64,000 bases of DNA from Clostridiales bacterium (GTDB lineage Bacteria > Bacillota > Clostridia > Lachnospirales > Lachnospiraceae). The notes beneath the pieces were generated by a model. That model was not told the DNA's origin. It did no database searches and was given only the letters and a program-made list of their open reading frames with translations. Of this stretch, positions 8,756 through 18,827 are shown in pieces (positions within the stretch are counted from its first letter, which is position 1; every line of letters starts with the position of its first letter). Location: positions 59,418 to 123,417 of the forward strand of contig QAKV01000005.1 in NCBI GenBank assembly GCA_003343625.1, in the 5' to 3' direction. A program made the translations under genes and the position numbers.

Positions 8756-10147
8756 TCAGGCCTTACCGGACAGATACTCGTCGATGCCCTTTGCGCCCGC
8801 TTTACCGGCGCCCATGGCCAGAATCACCGTAGCGGCTCCCGTTACGGCATCGCCTCCGGCGAATACGCCTTCCTTGCTGGTCCGGCCATTTTCTTCTTCC
8901 GCGACAATGCATTTCCACTTATTGGTATCGAGTCCTTCCGTGGTCGAGGAAATCAGGGGGTTAGGAGAAGTTCCCAGAGCCATGATCACAGTATCCAGCT
9001 CCAAAGTGAATTCGGAGCCGGGAATCACTACCGGACGCCTTCTGCCGGAAGCGTCAGGTTCGCCCAATTCCATCCTCACACAAGTCATCCCTTTGACCCA
9101 TCCTTTTTCATCTTCCAGGATTTCCACAGGATTGGTCAGAAGGTCGAAAATGATGCCTTCTTCCTTCGCATGATGGACTTCTTCCACCCGGGCAGGCAGC
9201 TCCTCTTCGCTTCTTCTGTATACGATATGGACTTCCGCGCCCAACCGGAGCGCGGTTCTGGCGGCATCCATAGCCACATTTCCGCCGCCTACCACAGCCA
9301 CTTTACGGCTCTTCATAATGGGCGTAGGGGAGTTCTCCTGAAACGCCTTCATCAGATTGCTCCTGGTCAGATATTCGTTGGCGGAGAACACGCCGTTGGC
9401 ATTCTCCCCGGGAATTCCCATGAATTTGGGAAGGCCGGCTCCGGAGCCGATGAAGACTGCGCTGTAGCCCTCCTCCGTCAACAGCTGATCGATAGTGACG
9501 GATTTGCCCACGATCACGTTGGTCTCAATCTCCACGCCCAGGGATTTCACGTTCTCGATTTCTTTTTTGACCACCTCGTCTTTGGGCAGACGGAATTCAG
9601 GGATGCCGTAAACCAGCACGCCGCCCGGCTCGTGCAGCGCTTCGAAAATAGTCACGTCATAGCCCATTTTCGCCAAATCTCCCGCACATGTTAAGCCGGC
9701 GGGGCCGGAGCCGATGACGGCCACCTTCTTCCCTTTCTTTTCCTTCGCCCCTTCCGGACGGATGCCCTGCTCTCTGGCCCAGTCAGCCACAAAGCGCTCC
9801 AGCTTGCCGATGGAAACAGCCTCTCCCCGCACACCGCGGATGCATTTGCCTTCGCATTGACTCTCCTGGGGGCACACCCGCCCGCAGACAGCCGGAAGAG
9901 CACTGGATTCGCTGATCACCTGATACGCTTCCTCGATGTTCCCTCCTTTGACCTTTTCGATGAAGCCCGGAATGTCGATGGATACCGGACATCCCTTCAC
10001 GCACTGGGCATTTTTACAGTTTAAACATCTCTGGGCCTCTTCCATGGCTTCTTCCATGTTATAACCCAGACAAACTTCTTCAAAATTCGTAGCGCGCACC
10101 TTTGCGTCCTGTTCCCGGACCGGCACTTTCTTCCATACGTCTCCCAT
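8756..10147 (-). CDS. nfnB: NfnB / NADPH-dependent glutamate synthase small-chain-like FAD oxidoreductase
   Basis: A 463-residue protein from the ATG at 10147, which has a GGAAGG ribosome site about 7 nt upstream; an in-frame TTG at 10171 overlaps the nfnA stop and is less likely. The N-terminus has two Cys clusters (CLNCKNAQCVKGCP and CGRVCPQESQCEGKC) for two [4Fe-4S] centres. An FAD Rossmann motif (VIGSGPAGLTCAGDL) and an NAD(P)H Rossmann motif (VVGGGNVAMDAARTA) follow. With nfnA immediately upstream, this fits NfnAB, which couples NADPH, NADH and ferredoxin by flavin-based electron bifurcation. The same fold serves as the GltA/GltD small subunit, but no glutamate synthase large subunit is present here. 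Confidence 0.88.
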   Translation of the reverse strand: MGDVWKKVPVREQDAKVRATNFEEVCLGYNMEEAMEEAQRCLNCKNAQCVKGCPVSIDIPGFIEKVKGGNIEEAYQVISESSALPAVCGRVCPQESQCEGKCIRGVRGEAVSIGKLERFVADWAREQGIRPEGAKEKKGKKVAVIGSGPAGLTCAGDLAKMGYDVTIFEALHEPGGVLVYGIPEFRLPKDEVVKKEIENVKSLGVEIETNVIVGKSVTIDQLLTEEGYSAVFIGSGAGLPKFMGIPGENANGVFSANEYLTRSNLMKAFQENSPTPIMKSRKVAVVGGGNVAMDAARTALRLGAEVHIVYRRSEEELPARVEEVHHAKEEGIIFDLLTNPVEILEDEKGWVKGMTCVRMELGEPDASGRRRPVVIPGSEFTLELDTVIMALGTSPNPLISSTTEGLDTNKWKCIVAEEENGRTSKEGVFAGGDAVTGAATVILAMGAGKAGAKGIDEYLSGKA

Positions 10148-10167
10148 AGTCAACCTTCCTTTCCCTG

Positions 10168-11049
10168 TCAATTACAATGTCCGCAGCCGCCGTGATGGGT
10201 TGCGCCTTCTTTCGCTGCCAGAAACGCCCTGCCTTCTTCTGTCTTGTAAATCTGCTGACGCTGCATCGCTTCGTCGAAATTCACCAGATGGCCGTCGAAC
10301 TCCGGGCCATCTACGCAGGCGAACTTCACTTCCCCGCCTACGGTGACGCGGCAGGCGCCGCACATACCCGTGCCGTCTACCATGATCGGGTTCAAGCTCA
10401 CCACTGTGGGAATAGAGAGTTCCTTCGTCAGCTTACAGACGAATTTCATCATGATCATCGGTCCGATGGCGATACAGAGATCGTACTGTTTTCCCTCCTG
10501 CTCCACCAGATCCTGAATCGTCTTGGTTACCATGCCGCTCCTGCCGTAGGATCCGTCGTCCGTAGTCACGTACAGGTCGCCCGCCACGGCCTTCATCTCA
10601 TCCTCCAGAATGAGCAGATCTTTCGTCTTGGCGCCCACGATCACATCCGCCGAAACGCCCTGCTCTTTCAGCCATTTCACCTGAGGATAGACCGGCGCAG
10701 TGCCAACGCCGCCTGCCACGAAGAGGATGCGCTTTTTCTTCAGCTCTTCCGCGGTTTCTTTCGTCAGCTCTGAGGGCTGTCCCAGGGGGCCTACCACATC
10801 GTGAAACGCATCCCCTGCTTTCAGCTTCGCCATTTCGAACGTACCTGCGCCCACGATCTGGAATACGATGGTTATCGTTCCCGCTTCTCTGTCATAATCG
10901 CAGATGGTCAGCGGAATCCTCTCGCCATCCTCCCGTGTGCGCACGATTACGAACTGCCCAGGCAGACAGGAATCCGCGACGCGTCTGGCCTCTACGTCCA
11001 TCAGAAAGATGTTGGTCGTAAGTTCTTTTGCTCGTAAAATAGGATACAT
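10168..11049 (-). CDS. nfnA: NfnA / sulfide dehydrogenase subunit-like FAD-NAD and [2Fe-2S] protein
   Basis: A 293-residue ferredoxin-NADP-reductase-like protein. It starts MYPILRAKELTTNIFLM, has an FAD-binding barrel (about 1-100), a nucleotide domain (FVAGGVGTAPVYPQVKWL) and a C-terminal Cys cluster (GTGMCGACRVTV...FACVDGPEFDGH) for a [2Fe-2S] centre. The C-terminal tail HHGGCGHCN adds more Cys/His. This is the SudB/NfnA architecture, also close to dihydroorotate dehydrogenase electron-transfer subunits. Its stop is about 20 nt from the nfnB start. Together they should make the soluble Nfn complex that balances NADPH with NADH and reduced ferredoxin. Confidence 0.88.
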   Translation of the reverse strand: MYPILRAKELTTNIFLMDVEARRVADSCLPGQFVIVRTREDGERIPLTICDYDREAGTITIVFQIVGAGTFEMAKLKAGDAFHDVVGPLGQPSELTKETAEELKKKRILFVAGGVGTAPVYPQVKWLKEQGVSADVIVGAKTKDLLILEDEMKAVAGDLYVTTDDGSYGRSGMVTKTIQDLVEQEGKQYDLCIAIGPMIMMKFVCKLTKELSIPTVVSLNPIMVDGTGMCGACRVTVGGEVKFACVDGPEFDGHLVNFDEAMQRQQIYKTEEGRAFLAAKEGATHHGGCGHCN

Positions 11050-11086
11050 AATCTTTCACCTTTCCGCCCCGTCCGGGACTTTATAT

Positions 11087-12550
11087 TCAGAACCCTTCTT
11101 CGGAGGAGGTTTCCTCCTCATCCTCCTGAATCGTGTACAGTTTCCAGGTTCCGTCTTCCTGCTGTATAGCCCGGTAACATTCTCCGGACATATAGTTTAC
11201 CACATAATCATTACCGGTGGCGTTGCTGATGCCGGCCGTTTCCTCATAATATTCCCGGTAGAGATAATAGTTGTTGTCGTTGATGGTCAGCGCATATCTG
11301 TATGTATACAGGTTGTGCCCTTCCCGATCCGGCAAATCCCCCTGAATGTTCAGGATCGCGCCGGCGTTCTTCAGGGTCAAAAGGAGCTGATTGGAGGCGG
11401 CCTCCATGCTCAGCACCGCGTGCAGATCCAGCGTATACTGCCGCTCCGTCACTTCCCCCACCACCCCGCCCGGAGAAATCACCGCAAATCGGAAGGTGGA
11501 ATAGCCCGCCGGCATCCAGATGGGCGACTCATATTGTCTGCTCGTCGCCGTGGGATCTGACCTGTCAGTCGTATAATAAACCTTGCAGCCCTCCGGAATT
11601 TCCACTACGATCTGCTCCGGCTTTTCGTATGTTCCGGAGGCCGGGCTGATCTCGGGAGGGGCCGGTACGCTGACATCGATGGAGAAGCTCTCCGTTACCA
11701 CATCGCTTTTGACTCCGTATTCGTTGATGAAAAAGGCGCTGATCGTATAGACGCCGGATTCCATCACGATAGGGCTCGTGTAAACCTGGCTGTTTTCGTC
11801 CGGCACACTGCCGTCCGTGGTATAGTAAATGGTTCCGGCCGCATTGCTGATCAGCTTGACGTTCTGCACCTCGTGGTAAGTACCCCCCGAGGGTTCGAAC
11901 TGCGGCGGATTCGCCATATAGTCCAGATACATGCTGATGATGTCCTGGCTTCTGCATTCCTGCATCAGATCATTGATCTTCTCATATTCCTGTCGCTGTT
12001 CGTAGATGGAAACGAGGCGCTGATAAGCCGCTTCGTTGGATCCTTCCAGCGCCAGCATCTCCAGACAGACCTCTTCCGCTTCCCCATATTCTCCCAGCAT
12101 ATAATAACAGGCGGACAGTCCGTTCAGACAGGACAGGCTGTTGGGGGAAAGGCTGGCCGCCCGCTGATAAAACGGAAGCGCTCCCTGATAGTCCTCTTCC
12201 TCTATCAGCTGTTGAGCACGCCGGTACTGATAATCCGGAAGAAAACGCCTCACTCCGGCTACGATAACGCCCAGACATCCCACTCCCAACAGGATGGAAA
12301 GAAGGATCCGAAAAGCCTTTTGAGCGTTTTTCCCGGGTTTATGAAATTTTTTCCATTTTCCTGTTTTCCCGGAAGGCCGTTTCGGGCCGCCGGAAGGCGA
12401 CGTAATTTCGGTCGCCACATTGGATAAAGTCGTGTGGATGCTGTTCTCCAGTTCGGGTTCGAATTCCGGGACGATCTGAATTTCCCTGCCGCAACGCTCG
12501 CAGTACATTTGGCCGTCCTTCATCCACGCGCCACAGTTCGGACATTTCAT
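11087..12550 (-). CDS. Zinc-ribbon, TPR and CHB_HEX_C-domain membrane protein
   Basis: A 487-residue protein. Residues 3-22 form a zinc ribbon (CPNCGAWMKDGQMYCERCG), and a single transmembrane helix lies at about 84-105 (FRILLSILLGVGCLGVIVAG). Tetratricopeptide-like helices follow (about 110-205: AQQLIEEEDYQGALPFYQRA). Two chitobiase/beta-hexosaminidase C-terminal-type repeats come next, each with PxxGTY...IYYTTDGS or VYYTTDRS. A final domain ends in an acidic tail (EDEEETSSEEGF). The zinc ribbon would be cytoplasmic and the TPR and beta domains outside. Function is unknown; a cell-surface scaffold or sensor is plausible. It is sandwiched between folD and nfnA in one operon. Confidence 0.82.
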   Translation of the reverse strand: MKCPNCGAWMKDGQMYCERCGREIQIVPEFEPELENSIHTTLSNVATEITSPSGGPKRPSGKTGKWKKFHKPGKNAQKAFRILLSILLGVGCLGVIVAGVRRFLPDYQYRRAQQLIEEEDYQGALPFYQRAASLSPNSLSCLNGLSACYYMLGEYGEAEEVCLEMLALEGSNEAAYQRLVSIYEQRQEYEKINDLMQECRSQDIISMYLDYMANPPQFEPSGGTYHEVQNVKLISNAAGTIYYTTDGSVPDENSQVYTSPIVMESGVYTISAFFINEYGVKSDVVTESFSIDVSVPAPPEISPASGTYEKPEQIVVEIPEGCKVYYTTDRSDPTATSRQYESPIWMPAGYSTFRFAVISPGGVVGEVTERQYTLDLHAVLSMEAASNQLLLTLKNAGAILNIQGDLPDREGHNLYTYRYALTINDNNYYLYREYYEETAGISNATGNDYVVNYMSGECYRAIQQEDGTWKLYTIQEDEEETSSEEGF

Positions 12551-12580
12551 CGGACATTTTCCTTCCCGCCCTTCTGGGTA

Positions 12581-13468
12581 TCAGGCCTGATGCCCCGTAG
12601 CTTCCTGCGGGGAATTCGTCTTCAGGAAAGAGCGCCTCGCTCCTTCCAGGCAGTTTTGCATCAGCATGGCGATCGTCATGGGGCCGACGCCTCCCGGAAC
12701 CGGTGTGATGGCTCCTGCCACGTCGAATACGTCCGCATAATTCACGTCTCCCCGCAGTTTATTGTTCTCATCCCGATGGATTCCCACATCGATGACGGCT
12801 GCCCCCGGGCGCACATACTCCCTGGTGATCATTTCCGGCTGCCCCGTCGCCACCACCAGAATCTGCGCCCGGGAAGTAACGTCTTTTAAATTTTCGGTCT
12901 TGGAGTGGGCGATGGTCACCGTTCCGTTTTCCCGGAGCAAAAGCTGCGCTACCGGTTTTCCCACGATATTGCTCCGGCCAACTACCACGCATTCCTTTCC
13001 GCTGATGGAGATATCAGATCGTTTCAAAAGCTGGATGATCCCCGCAGGGGTGCATGGCACGAAGCCCGGTTCCCCACAGGCGAGGGCTCCTGCGTTATAC
13101 GGATGAAAACCGTCCACGTCCTTGGCCGGGTCGATGGCCATGAGGATTTTCTTCTCCGAGATGTGCCCGGGCAGCGGGAGCTGGACGAGGATGCCGTCCA
13201 CGTCTTCCCGCGCGTTGAGATCCCCGATCAGCGCCAGCAGTTCCTCCTCCGGGATGGAGTCCGACGGCCGGTAAATCAGGCTGTGGATGGACAACTCCCT
13301 GCACGCTTTTTCCTTGTTGCGGACATATACGCAGGAAGCGGGATCATCTCCCACCTGAATCACGGCCAGCGTCACCGTCTTGCCCTGCCTGTGAAGCTCC
13401 TCCACCCCTTCTTTTACTTCCTGCCGAATCCGGGCCGCGATGGCCTTTCCGTCTATTATCTGAGCCAT
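12581..13468 (-). CDS. folD: Bifunctional methylene-THF dehydrogenase/cyclohydrolase FolD
   Basis: A 295-residue protein with the FolD signatures: the VYVRNKEKAC catalytic-lysine region, GILVQLPLPGHI, VVVGRSNIVGKPVAQLLL and the C-terminal ITPVPGGVGPMTIAMLMQN. It interconverts 5,10-methylene-THF, 5,10-methenyl-THF and 10-formyl-THF. It sits directly downstream of fhs (38-nt gap), forming the folate one-carbon module. The C-terminus is slightly extended (SPQEATGHQA). Confidence 0.97.
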   Translation of the reverse strand: MAQIIDGKAIAARIRQEVKEGVEELHRQGKTVTLAVIQVGDDPASCVYVRNKEKACRELSIHSLIYRPSDSIPEEELLALIGDLNAREDVDGILVQLPLPGHISEKKILMAIDPAKDVDGFHPYNAGALACGEPGFVPCTPAGIIQLLKRSDISISGKECVVVGRSNIVGKPVAQLLLRENGTVTIAHSKTENLKDVTSRAQILVVATGQPEMITREYVRPGAAVIDVGIHRDENNKLRGDVNYADVFDVAGAITPVPGGVGPMTIAMLMQNCLEGARRSFLKTNSPQEATGHQA

Positions 13469-13505
13469 AGGATGTCATTCCTTTCCGTCTGAAAACTGTA
13501 AACGA

Positions 13506-15176
13506 TCAAAACAGCCCCGTAATTTTGCCTGATTCGTCCACGTCGATGCCGAATGCAGCAGGCTGTTTGGGAAGTCCCGGCATGGTCATCACAGCCCCGG
13601 TGAGCACCACTATAAAGCCGGCCCCTGCGGACACGTAGATTTCGCGCACGCTGATCTCGAAGCCTTCCGGCCTGCCCAGAAGCTCCGGATTGTCGGAGAG
13701 GGAATACTGGGTTTTGGCCATGCACACCGGCAGATCGCCGAACCCGAGCTCTTCCAGCTTCTTCGCCTGACGCGCGGCCGCAGGACTCCAGACGACTCCG
13801 TCCGCCCCATAGATTTCCCTGGCCACGATGCCGACTTTTTCCCGGATCGGGAGGGACTGATCGTATAAGACGTGGAAGTCGCTCTTCTTTTCTTCCAGGG
13901 TTTTTAGCACTTTCCCGGCGAGGGCGATACCGCCTTTGCCGCCTTTTTCCCAGACCTCGGAAAGGGCGAATTCACAGCCTCTCTCCTCGCAGAAGGCCCG
14001 CACGTAGTCCGTTTCCTCCTGCGTATCGGTGACGAAGGAATTGAGGGTCACGACCACGGGAACGCCGAATTTCTGAATGTTTTCGATGTGCTTTTCCAGA
14101 TTCACGATGCCTTTTTTGAGGGCATCCAGATTCCCTTCGGACAACTGTGCCTTCGGCACCCCTCCGTTGTATTTCAGCGCTCTCACCGTGGCTACCAAAA
14201 CCACGGCGTCCGGCCTCAGGCCGGCCATCCTGCATTTGATGTCGAAGAATTTTTCTGCGCCCAAATCCGCGCCGAACCCCGCCTCCGTGATCACGTAATC
14301 CGCGGTCTTTAGCGCGGTTTTCGTGGCACGGACCGAATTACAGCCGTGGGCGATATTGGCGAAGGGCCCCCCATGTACGATTGCAGGGGTGTGCTCCAGC
14401 GTCTGAATCAGGTTGGGCTTGATGGCGTCCTTGAGCAGGGCTGCCATGGCTCCCACTGCCTTTAAGTCCCCTGCGGTTACGGGCTGGCCGGCGAAATTAT
14501 AGGCGACCACGATCCGGGAAAGGCGCTCTTTCAAGTCGGCCATATCCGTCGCCAGACAGAGAATAGCCATGATTTCGGAAGCCACCGTGATGACGAAATG
14601 ATCTTCCCGCACCGTGCCGTCCGCTTTGCTTCCCAGGCCCACCACGATATTGCGCAGAACCCGATCGTTCATGTCTTCGCATCGCTTCCACACCACCTGA
14701 CGGGTATCGATTCCCAGCTCATTGCCCTGTTGAATGTGATTGTCCAAAAGGGCCGCCAGCAGATTATTGGCCGAGGTGATGGCGTGGAAATCCCCGGTGA
14801 AATGCAGGTTTAAGTCCTCCATGGGAACCACCTGGGCATAACCGCCTCCCGCAGCGCCTCCCTTGATGCCAAAACAGGGCCCCAGAGAGGGCTCCCTCAG
14901 GGCGATGACCGCCTTCTTTCCCAGCTGGCCGAAAGCTTCTCCCAGCCCGACGCTGGTCGTCGTCTTCCCTTCCCCGGCAGGTGTGGGATTGATGGCGGTG
15001 ACCAGGATCAGCTTTCCGTCCGGGCGATCCTGAATAGACCTGATGTAATCTTCCGATATCTTCGCTTTGTAGCGCCCGTACAGCTCCAGATCGTCCTCTC
15101 CGATCCCGAGGCTTTCCGCAACCCTGACGATGGGCTCCATCTTCGCTTCCTGTGCGATTTCAATATCTGTCTTCAT
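13506..15176 (-). CDS. fhs: Formate--tetrahydrofolate ligase
   Basis: A 556-residue protein from the ATG at 15176 ([16 protein letters not shown]), preceded by AAAGGAG with 8-nt spacing; a longer frame that overlaps ftsK was rejected. The P-loop region [18 protein letters not shown], the [21 protein letters not shown] segment and the conserved C-terminus ([19 protein letters not shown]) identify the ATP-dependent ligase making 10-formyl-THF from formate. Length is exactly usual. Neighbouring folD provides the next steps. The rest of the Wood-Ljungdahl pathway is not in the window, so acetogenesis cannot be concluded. Confidence 0.97.
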   Translation of the reverse strand: MKTDIEIAQEAKMEPIVRVAESLGIGEDDLELYGRYKAKISEDYIRSIQDRPDGKLILVTAINPTPAGEGKTTTSVGLGEAFGQLGKKAVIALREPSLGPCFGIKGGAAGGGYAQVVPMEDLNLHFTGDFHAITSANNLLAALLDNHIQQGNELGIDTRQVVWKRCEDMNDRVLRNIVVGLGSKADGTVREDHFVITVASEIMAILCLATDMADLKERLSRIVVAYNFAGQPVTAGDLKAVGAMAALLKDAIKPNLIQTLEHTPAIVHGGPFANIAHGCNSVRATKTALKTADYVITEAGFGADLGAEKFFDIKCRMAGLRPDAVVLVATVRALKYNGGVPKAQLSEGNLDALKKGIVNLEKHIENIQKFGVPVVVTLNSFVTDTQEETDYVRAFCEERGCEFALSEVWEKGGKGGIALAGKVLKTLEEKKSDFHVLYDQSLPIREKVGIVAREIYGADGVVWSPAAARQAKKLEELGFGDLPVCMAKTQYSLSDNPELLGRPEGFEISVREIYVSAGAGFIVVLTGAVMTMPGLPKQPAAFGIDVDESGKITGLF

Positions 15177-15193
15177 GGATGGCACTCCTTTCC

Positions 15194-17971
15194 TCATACG
15201 GATTCTTCTATGTACTGTTCAAACTGCTCCGGCGACATCAGCACTTTCCTGGGTTTGGTTCCTTCCTCTTCCCCTACCACGCCGGCTTCCGCCAGCTGAT
15301 CCATGATCCTGGCAGCGCGGTTGAAGCCGATCTTAAAGGCCCGCTGCAACATGCCGATGGAAGCCTTGTCCTTCTCGATGATAAACTGACCGGCTTCCAC
15401 GAAATATTCGTCCCGTTCCGATCCCGTACCGGGCGCGGACGCTCCCTGTCCGGAGCCGATGCTTTTGAGCTTTTCTTCAATATCCTGGCTGTAGACGTTT
15501 CCGATAGCCTGATTCTTCAGGAAATCCACCACATCGGAAACTTCCCCGTCCGAAACGAAGGCGCCCTGAATCCGGGCAGGCTTTGAATACCCCTGGGGAT
15601 AAAAGAGCATATCCCCTTTTCCGAGCAGCTTTTCCGCCCCGTTCATATCCAGAATAGTCCGGGAGTCCACGCCGCTGGAAACGGCGAAGGCTACGCGGCT
15701 TGGCATATTGGCTTTGATCAGACCCGTAATCACGTCCACGGAAGGTCGCTGGGTGGCGATGATCAGATGGATTCCGGCCGCCCTGGCCAGCTGGGCCAGA
15801 CGGCAGATGGATTCTTCCACTTCCCCCGGCGCCACCATCATCAGGTCTGCCAGCTCGTCCACGATGATGACGATCTGGGGCAGTTTCCCGGGCGCATCCG
15901 GATCCCCCTTCTGCTCCATCTGGGAAACTTTCTGATTATATCCTTTCAGATCCCGTACGTTGAAATCCGCGAACTTCCGATAACGGTCGCTCATCTCCGC
16001 CACGCCCCACTGAAGGGCTGCGGAGGCCTTCTTGGGATCCGTCACCACGGGGATGAGCAGATGCGGAATGCCGTTGTAAACGCTCAGTTCCACCACTTTC
16101 GGATCCACCAGAATCAGTTTCACATCCTCCGGACGCGCTTTATATAAGATGCTCATAATCAGCGTATTGATACAGACCGATTTTCCGGAACCCGTAGCTC
16201 CGGCGATGAGCATATGCGGCATTTTCGCGATATCGGACACCACCACTTTGCCGGCGATGTCCTTGCCCACAGCGAAGGCCAGGTTTGAAGGGAATTCGCG
16301 GAAATCCTTCGATTCCAGAAGTTCCCTTAAGGCCACGGCCGTGTTCTCCTTATTGGGCACCTCTATCCCTATGGCGGCCTTTCCAGGAATGGGCGCTTCG
16401 ATACGGATGTCCGTGGCAGCCAGATTCAGCTTGATATCGTCCGCCAGACTCAGAATTTTGCTTACCTTCACCCCCTGCTCCGGCTGAAGCTCGTACCGGG
16501 TGACGGAAGGCCCTTGACTGATATCCGTGATCGTGACGCGGACGCCAAATGTAAGAAGGGTTTCCTGCAGGCGGGCGGCCGTTTCTTTCAGATGCCGTCC
16601 GCTGTCTCCCGCTCCTTTGCTTTTCGGCGGTTTGAGCAGGCTTAAGGGCGGGAAGCGATAAGGCCTGGGCTGGGGCTTTGCCACGCCGGTGGCGACGGGC
16701 GCCCGCCCGCTTTGCTCTCCGGCGACATGCGAGGAGGTCGCTTTTTTTGCTACCGGCCTGTCGGAAATTTCTTCCCGCTTCAGCCTTTCCTCTTGACGAA
16801 TCTGCGGAATGCTGACTTCCTTCATATCCCGGTATACGTCCGCTTCCCGGGCCTGGATCGTTTCCGTGGAAACCGCAGGAATCTCCTTCCAGCTCTCGAT
16901 ATCCCCGGGAAATTCCTGCATCCCCGCAGCTTCTTCCGGCTCCGTCAACGGTTGTGAGTCGTCCGGCGCTTTCCGGAATTCCGCCTGTTCTTCTTCCGGC
17001 TCTCCCTCCGGCTGTGCGATCTGATCCGGGCGCCCGAAGGGTGAGATATTATGTACTTCGGTCACTTCCTGCCCGGAATCGTTCAACGTGATCTCGTGAA
17101 TGTCTTCCCGGCTCCGTCTGGCCGCCTCCTTCTTCAGATCCGTGTCCGCCGTAATGCCGGAAGCTTTCCGATCCATGCGCAGGATCCGTTCCGCGTCCCG
17201 GCGGGCTTCTTCCTCCCGGAGACGCTGTTCTTTTTCCTGACGGCGCGCCAGCGCTTCCTCTTTTTTCTCCAGCGCTTCCTGTCTGCGAACCTGTGCCTCT
17301 TCCCTTCGCTTTTCGCTGCGCTCCCGCCGAAGCTGCGCGTCGGATCTGGCGCTCTCATAGACCCGCTTCCCTGAGGACTTCACGCTGCCTACCAGCGAGC
17401 GTTCCGAGAGGATCACCCCGCAGATCACAGCCAGGACGAGCAGGAACAGCACGGTTCCGACCATTCCCAAAAAGTGATGCAGCACCCACACAAGAGATCC
17501 TGCCAGGACGCCTCCTCCCGACCGGTTCTGCGCGCACTCCGCATAAAGATCCGCTACCGAGTAGGTTTCCATCATGGGCGCGCTGCTGGTGACCAGCGCA
17601 CAGACCATACCGATCAGGAAAAAGAGGACGATCCCAGCAGTCAGCTTCATGATCGCGATACGGTTTCCCTGGTTGGAAATGCCGAACGCCACAGCTACAA
17701 AGGCGAGGATGGGTACCACATAAGCGGTCAACCCGAACACGCCGAACATGACCCGGCTGACCGCATCCCCCACTACGCCGATGACCCCGAAATTGCACAA
17801 AAACAGCAGAACGGTCAGGGCGAAGATGCCGATTAAGATCACTTCGCTGGCTATGGCGCTCTCCTCTGCCGTTCTGGTTGCCGTCCGTTTCGCTTTCGTA
17901 CTGTTCCCGCTCCCTTTCCTTCCTGCGGAAGCGGTCGTTTTTTTTCTGCTTCTCCGAGCAGATGATGCCAT
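15194..17971 (-). CDS. ftsK: DNA translocase FtsK/SpoIIIE
   Basis: A 925-residue protein from the ATG at 17971 ([11 protein letters not shown]), which has GGAGG 8 nt upstream; an ATG five codons earlier overlaps this ribosome site. Four transmembrane helices occupy about 45-200. A long charged linker with a coiled-coil stretch rich in RRxEExxRR (about 215-275) follows. The FtsK motor is C-terminal: Walker A GATGSGKS, Walker [10 protein letters not shown], the [16 protein letters not shown] segment, and a final gamma winged helix ([15 protein letters not shown]) for reading KOPS-like DNA motifs. It pumps chromosomes at division, and in spore formers into the forespore. It lies between tepA and fhs. 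Confidence 0.96.
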   Translation of the reverse strand: MASSARRSRKKTTASAGRKGSGNSTKAKRTATRTAEESAIASEVILIGIFALTVLLFLCNFGVIGVVGDAVSRVMFGVFGLTAYVVPILAFVAVAFGISNQGNRIAIMKLTAGIVLFFLIGMVCALVTSSAPMMETYSVADLYAECAQNRSGGGVLAGSLVWVLHHFLGMVGTVLFLLVLAVICGVILSERSLVGSVKSSGKRVYESARSDAQLRRERSEKRREEAQVRRQEALEKKEEALARRQEKEQRLREEEARRDAERILRMDRKASGITADTDLKKEAARRSREDIHEITLNDSGQEVTEVHNISPFGRPDQIAQPEGEPEEEQAEFRKAPDDSQPLTEPEEAAGMQEFPGDIESWKEIPAVSTETIQAREADVYRDMKEVSIPQIRQEERLKREEISDRPVAKKATSSHVAGEQSGRAPVATGVAKPQPRPYRFPPLSLLKPPKSKGAGDSGRHLKETAARLQETLLTFGVRVTITDISQGPSVTRYELQPEQGVKVSKILSLADDIKLNLAATDIRIEAPIPGKAAIGIEVPNKENTAVALRELLESKDFREFPSNLAFAVGKDIAGKVVVSDIAKMPHMLIAGATGSGKSVCINTLIMSILYKARPEDVKLILVDPKVVELSVYNGIPHLLIPVVTDPKKASAALQWGVAEMSDRYRKFADFNVRDLKGYNQKVSQMEQKGDPDAPGKLPQIVIIVDELADLMMVAPGEVEESICRLAQLARAAGIHLIIATQRPSVDVITGLIKANMPSRVAFAVSSGVDSRTILDMNGAEKLLGKGDMLFYPQGYSKPARIQGAFVSDGEVSDVVDFLKNQAIGNVYSQDIEEKLKSIGSGQGASAPGTGSERDEYFVEAGQFIIEKDKASIGMLQRAFKIGFNRAARIMDQLAEAGVVGEEEGTKPRKVLMSPEQFEQYIEESV

Positions 17972-18020
17972 AATGATTTCCTCCATGATCCGGAAAGCAA
18001 ACCGAATCTACTATAGTATA

Positions 18021-18737
18021 TCACTTAATTTTTCCCTTGTCACTATTGCTGTTTTTCTTTTTCCTGCCCCGGGCCAGCCGATGGATTTTCTGCACCGCTT
18101 CCCGAATACCGCCGACCTCGGAAATGATGCCTTCCCGCACCGCTTCCTGCCCCACGAGAATGGTTCCCAGATCTTTTGTGAGCATGCCCTGATTCATCAT
18201 CAACTCCTCCATACGGCTCTGGGTTATGTTGCAATGACTGCATACGAAGCCCGTGATCCTGTCCTGGATCTGCCGGAAATAATCAAATGTCTGAGGTGCA
18301 CCGATAACGGTGCCGCTCATCCGCACCGGATGGATCACCATAGTTCCCGAAGGAACGATAAAGGAATAGTCCGCGCTCACAGCGATGGGAACCCCGATGG
18401 AATGACTCCCTCCCAGCACCAGAGAGACCGTGGGCTTGCTTAAAGAGGCGATCATTTCCGCGATGGCCAGTCCTGCTTCCACGTCCCCTCCCATGGTATT
18501 GAGCAGAACCAACAGCCCGTCAATGCGGGCGCTGTCTTCAATGGCTGCCAGTTGGGGAAGGATATGCTCGTACTTGGTCGTCTTTGAGGAGCTGCCCAGA
18601 TTGTCGTGTCCTTCGATTTCTCCGATAATGGTCAGCAGATGGATGGAACCGTTGTCATCCGTTCCCTCCAGCGTCATCTGCCCTGTCTCCTGTACCCGTT
18701 CATCCCGATGTTTTTCCTGTTCTTCTTTCTTTCCCAT
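18021..18737 (-). CDS. tepA: ClpP-like serine protease TepA-type
   Basis: A 238-residue ClpP/crotonase-fold protein. The oxyanion segment is LLNTMGGDVEAGLAIAEMI, the nucleophile serine lies in LGGSHSIGVPIAVSA, the histidine in MVIHPVRM, and the tail is basic (RGRKKKNSNSDKGK). There is no ClpX-type docking context; the family next to ftsK/spoIIIE is annotated translocation-enhancing protein TepA (YmfB in Bacillus), a cytosolic protease. The N-terminal 25 residues are charged and probably disordered. The ribosome site is AGGAG, 9 nt before the ATG, and it lies inside a strong hairpin described separately. Confidence 0.88.
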   Translation of the reverse strand: MGKKEEQEKHRDERVQETGQMTLEGTDDNGSIHLLTIIGEIEGHDNLGSSSKTTKYEHILPQLAAIEDSARIDGLLVLLNTMGGDVEAGLAIAEMIASLSKPTVSLVLGGSHSIGVPIAVSADYSFIVPSGTMVIHPVRMSGTVIGAPQTFDYFRQIQDRITGFVCSHCNITQSRMEELMMNQGMLTKDLGTILVGQEAVREGIISEVGGIREAVQKIHRLARGRKKKNSNSDKGKIK

Positions 18738-18795
18738 AAAAAATCACTCCTGCCTGTACTTTCTTTCGCTGTCAGAAGAAGTATGTGCAGGAGTG
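18738..18795 (-). terminator. Terminator-like hairpin that contains the tepA ribosome-binding site
   Basis: Read on the minus strand, CACTCCTGC (795-787) pairs perfectly with GCAGGAGTG (753-745). A weaker inner stem pairs TACTT with AAGTA. The 3-prime arm is followed by ATTTTTT and then the tepA ATG. The AGGAG ribosome site of tepA is the 3-prime arm itself. The element can therefore act as an intrinsic terminator between the upstream membrane gene and tepA, or hide the tepA ribosome site. Confidence 0.65.
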
Positions 18796-18827
18796 CGCAT
18801 TTTATGTAATGGGCCGAACTCTTACTT

